Of a stretch of DNA of 14,311 bases, positions 13,231 through 14,311 are shown piece after piece. Every line of letters begins with the position of its first letter. The first letter of the stretch is position 1. The notes beneath the pieces were generated by a model, which saw only the letters and a list, made by a program, of their open reading frames with translations, was not told the DNA's origin and made no database searches. A program made the translations under genes and the position numbers. The stretch is from an uncultured Eubacteriales bacterium (GTDB lineage Bacteria; Bacillota; Clostridia; Oscillospirales; Oscillospiraceae): positions 1-14,311 of the forward strand of contig CABRZO010000045.1 of assembly GCA_902475455.1 (NCBI GenBank). The letters are read 5' to 3'.

Positions 13231-13236
13231 TATAAT
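13231..13236 (+). promoter_or_regulatory. Possible purF -10 element
   Basis: A perfect TATAAT sits 35 bases before the purF start. No good -35 element is found at 16-18 bases upstream, so the call is weak. No purine riboswitch is apparent between it and the gene. Confidence 0.4.
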
Positions 13237-13271
13237 AATTTTATCTATTGTTTGAGTTTGGAGGAGCAGCC

Positions 13272-14311
13272 ATGTCCATCCATGAGGAGTGCGGTGTCTT
13301 CGGTGTCTACGACCCCAATGGAGACTGCGCAAGAACGACTTATTACGGCCTGTACGCCCTGCAGCACCGGGGGCAGGAGTCCGCGGGTATCGCCACCACC
13401 AATGACCGGGAACTGTCCTACTACAAGGATGTGGGCCTGGTGGGGGAGGTCTTTGACGAGGCCAAGCTGGACGAGCTGGGGGGCACCTGCGCTGTGGGAC
13501 ATGTGCGCTACGCCACCACCGGCGCCGGCCGCCGGGAGAACGCCCAGCCCATGACCCTGAAATATGTCAAGGGAACTCTGGCGGTGGTGCACAACGGCAA
13601 TCTGGTGAATACGGAGGAGCTGCGCACTCATTTTGAGTACCATGGCGCCATTTTCCAGACCACCAGCGACACGGAGATCATCTCCTATGCCATTGCCCAG
13701 GAGCGCCTCACCGCCGGTTCGGTGGAGGAGGCGGTCAGCCGGGCGCTGCCCCTGCTGAAGGGGGCCTTTTCCCTGATTGTCATGTCCCCCCGCAAACTGG
13801 TGGCCGCCCGGGATCCCTGGGGCTTCCGGCCCCTCTGCATCGGCCGGAAGGGAGACGCCATTCTGTTCGCCTCGGAGTCCTGCGCCCTGGACGGGGTGGA
13901 GGCCGAGTACGTCCGGGAAGTGGAGCCCGGCGAGATCGTGGTGGTGGAGGACGGCAAAATGCGCTCCATCCGGGATAACTGCCGGGGCATGAGCCACATG
14001 TGCATCTTTGAGTACATCTATTTCGCCCGGCCTGACAGCGTCATCTGCGGCCAGTCCGTCCACGAGGCCCGGAAAAACGCCGGCCGGCTGCTCTATCACC
14101 AGAAGCCGGTGGAGGCGGATCTGGTCATCGGCGTGCCCGACTCCGGTCTGGATGCCGCTTTGGGCTATGCGGAAGAGTCCGGCATCCCCTTTGGTGAGGG
14201 CTTTGTCAAGAACCGCTACATTGGACGCACCTTCATCACCCCCAACCAGTCGGACCGGGAGGCGGCGGTGCGGATCAAGCTGGGAGCCCTCCGCAGCCAG
14301 GTGGCGGGCAA
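13272..14311 (+). CDS. purF: Amidophosphoribosyltransferase PurF (5' part, runs off the window)
   Basis: The first 346 residues of glutamine phosphoribosylpyrophosphate amidotransferase, which catalyses the committed step of purine synthesis: PRPP plus glutamine to phosphoribosylamine. The start MSIHEECGVFGVYD implies a six-residue propeptide whose removal exposes the nucleophile Cys7 of the class II glutaminase. YYGLYALQHRGQESAGI, GHVRYATTG and HNGNLVN are glutaminase motifs. MCIFEYIYFARPDS near 243-256 matches Bacillus-type PurF, in which this Cys (here Cys244) is an iron-sulphur ligand. The phosphoribosyltransferase domain begins with DLVIGVPDSG near 283-292. GGAGGAG (13260-13266) precedes the ATG. 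The C-terminal third or so, with the other cluster cysteines, is outside the window. Confidence 0.97.
   Translation, partial: MSIHEECGVFGVYDPNGDCARTTYYGLYALQHRGQESAGIATTNDRELSYYKDVGLVGEVFDEAKLDELGGTCAVGHVRYATTGAGRRENAQPMTLKYVKGTLAVVHNGNLVNTEELRTHFEYHGAIFQTTSDTEIISYAIAQERLTAGSVEEAVSRALPLLKGAFSLIVMSPRKLVAARDPWGFRPLCIGRKGDAILFASESCALDGVEAEYVREVEPGEIVVVEDGKMRSIRDNCRGMSHMCIFEYIYFARPDSVICGQSVHEARKNAGRLLYHQKPVEADLVIGVPDSGLDAALGYAEESGIPFGEGFVKNRYIGRTFITPNQSDREAAVRIKLGALRSQVAG

Noticed and set aside
13034..13271. Purine riboswitch upstream of purF
   Set aside because: No guanine/adenine aptamer core with its conserved loop-loop sequences is visible in this stretch.

Overview
The window looks like a chromosomal segment of a GC-rich, Gram-positive Clostridia-type bacterium, probably a gut Oscillospiraceae/Ruminococcaceae-like species. 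This is inferred from the strong Shine-Dalgarno sites, sortase-anchored surface proteins, a Bacillus/Clostridium-type PurF and overall codon style. The species cannot be named from the sequence alone.

Layout: (1) 1-2529 holds housekeeping genes: the tail of an unrecognised gene, a RidA-type deaminase and a Uup/YfmR-type ABC-F ATPase. These are closed by two intrinsic terminators in tandem. (2) 2630-3600 is a visibly AT-richer stretch with a complete small serine recombinase and an intergenic region carrying a TATAAT promoter, direct and inverted repeats, and a roughly 270-nt structured leader. (3) 3772-11873 is a five-gene sortase-pilus operon ended by a strong terminator. (4) 12065-13033 is a stand-alone DRE-TIM (HMGL-like) aldolase with its own near-consensus promoter. 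(5) 13272-14311 is the 5' three quarters or so of purF, running off the window.

The pilus operon is the main discovery of the window. Gene order and product types match the FCT-region pilus operon of group A Streptococcus: large ancillary/tip adhesin, SipA (a signal-peptidase fold lacking both catalytic residues), FctA-type backbone pilin with two predicted Lys-Glu-Asn isopeptide triads, class B sortase, and FctB-type basal pilin. The adhesin has a VPVTG sorting signal and the backbone VPTG, while the basal pilin has APKTG. This suggests that the local class B sortase polymerises the first two and that a separate housekeeping sortase encoded elsewhere attaches the base to peptidoglycan. The adhesin is unlike streptococcal Cpa: it has a Cys/His-rich repeat with an EF-hand-like calcium loop, a fibro-slime (PA14-like) domain, CnaB domains and three FctA-like isopeptide domains.

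The recombinase lies immediately upstream and its promoter-proximal DNA is rich in repeats. DNA-level switching of the pilus is therefore a plausible but unproven hypothesis.
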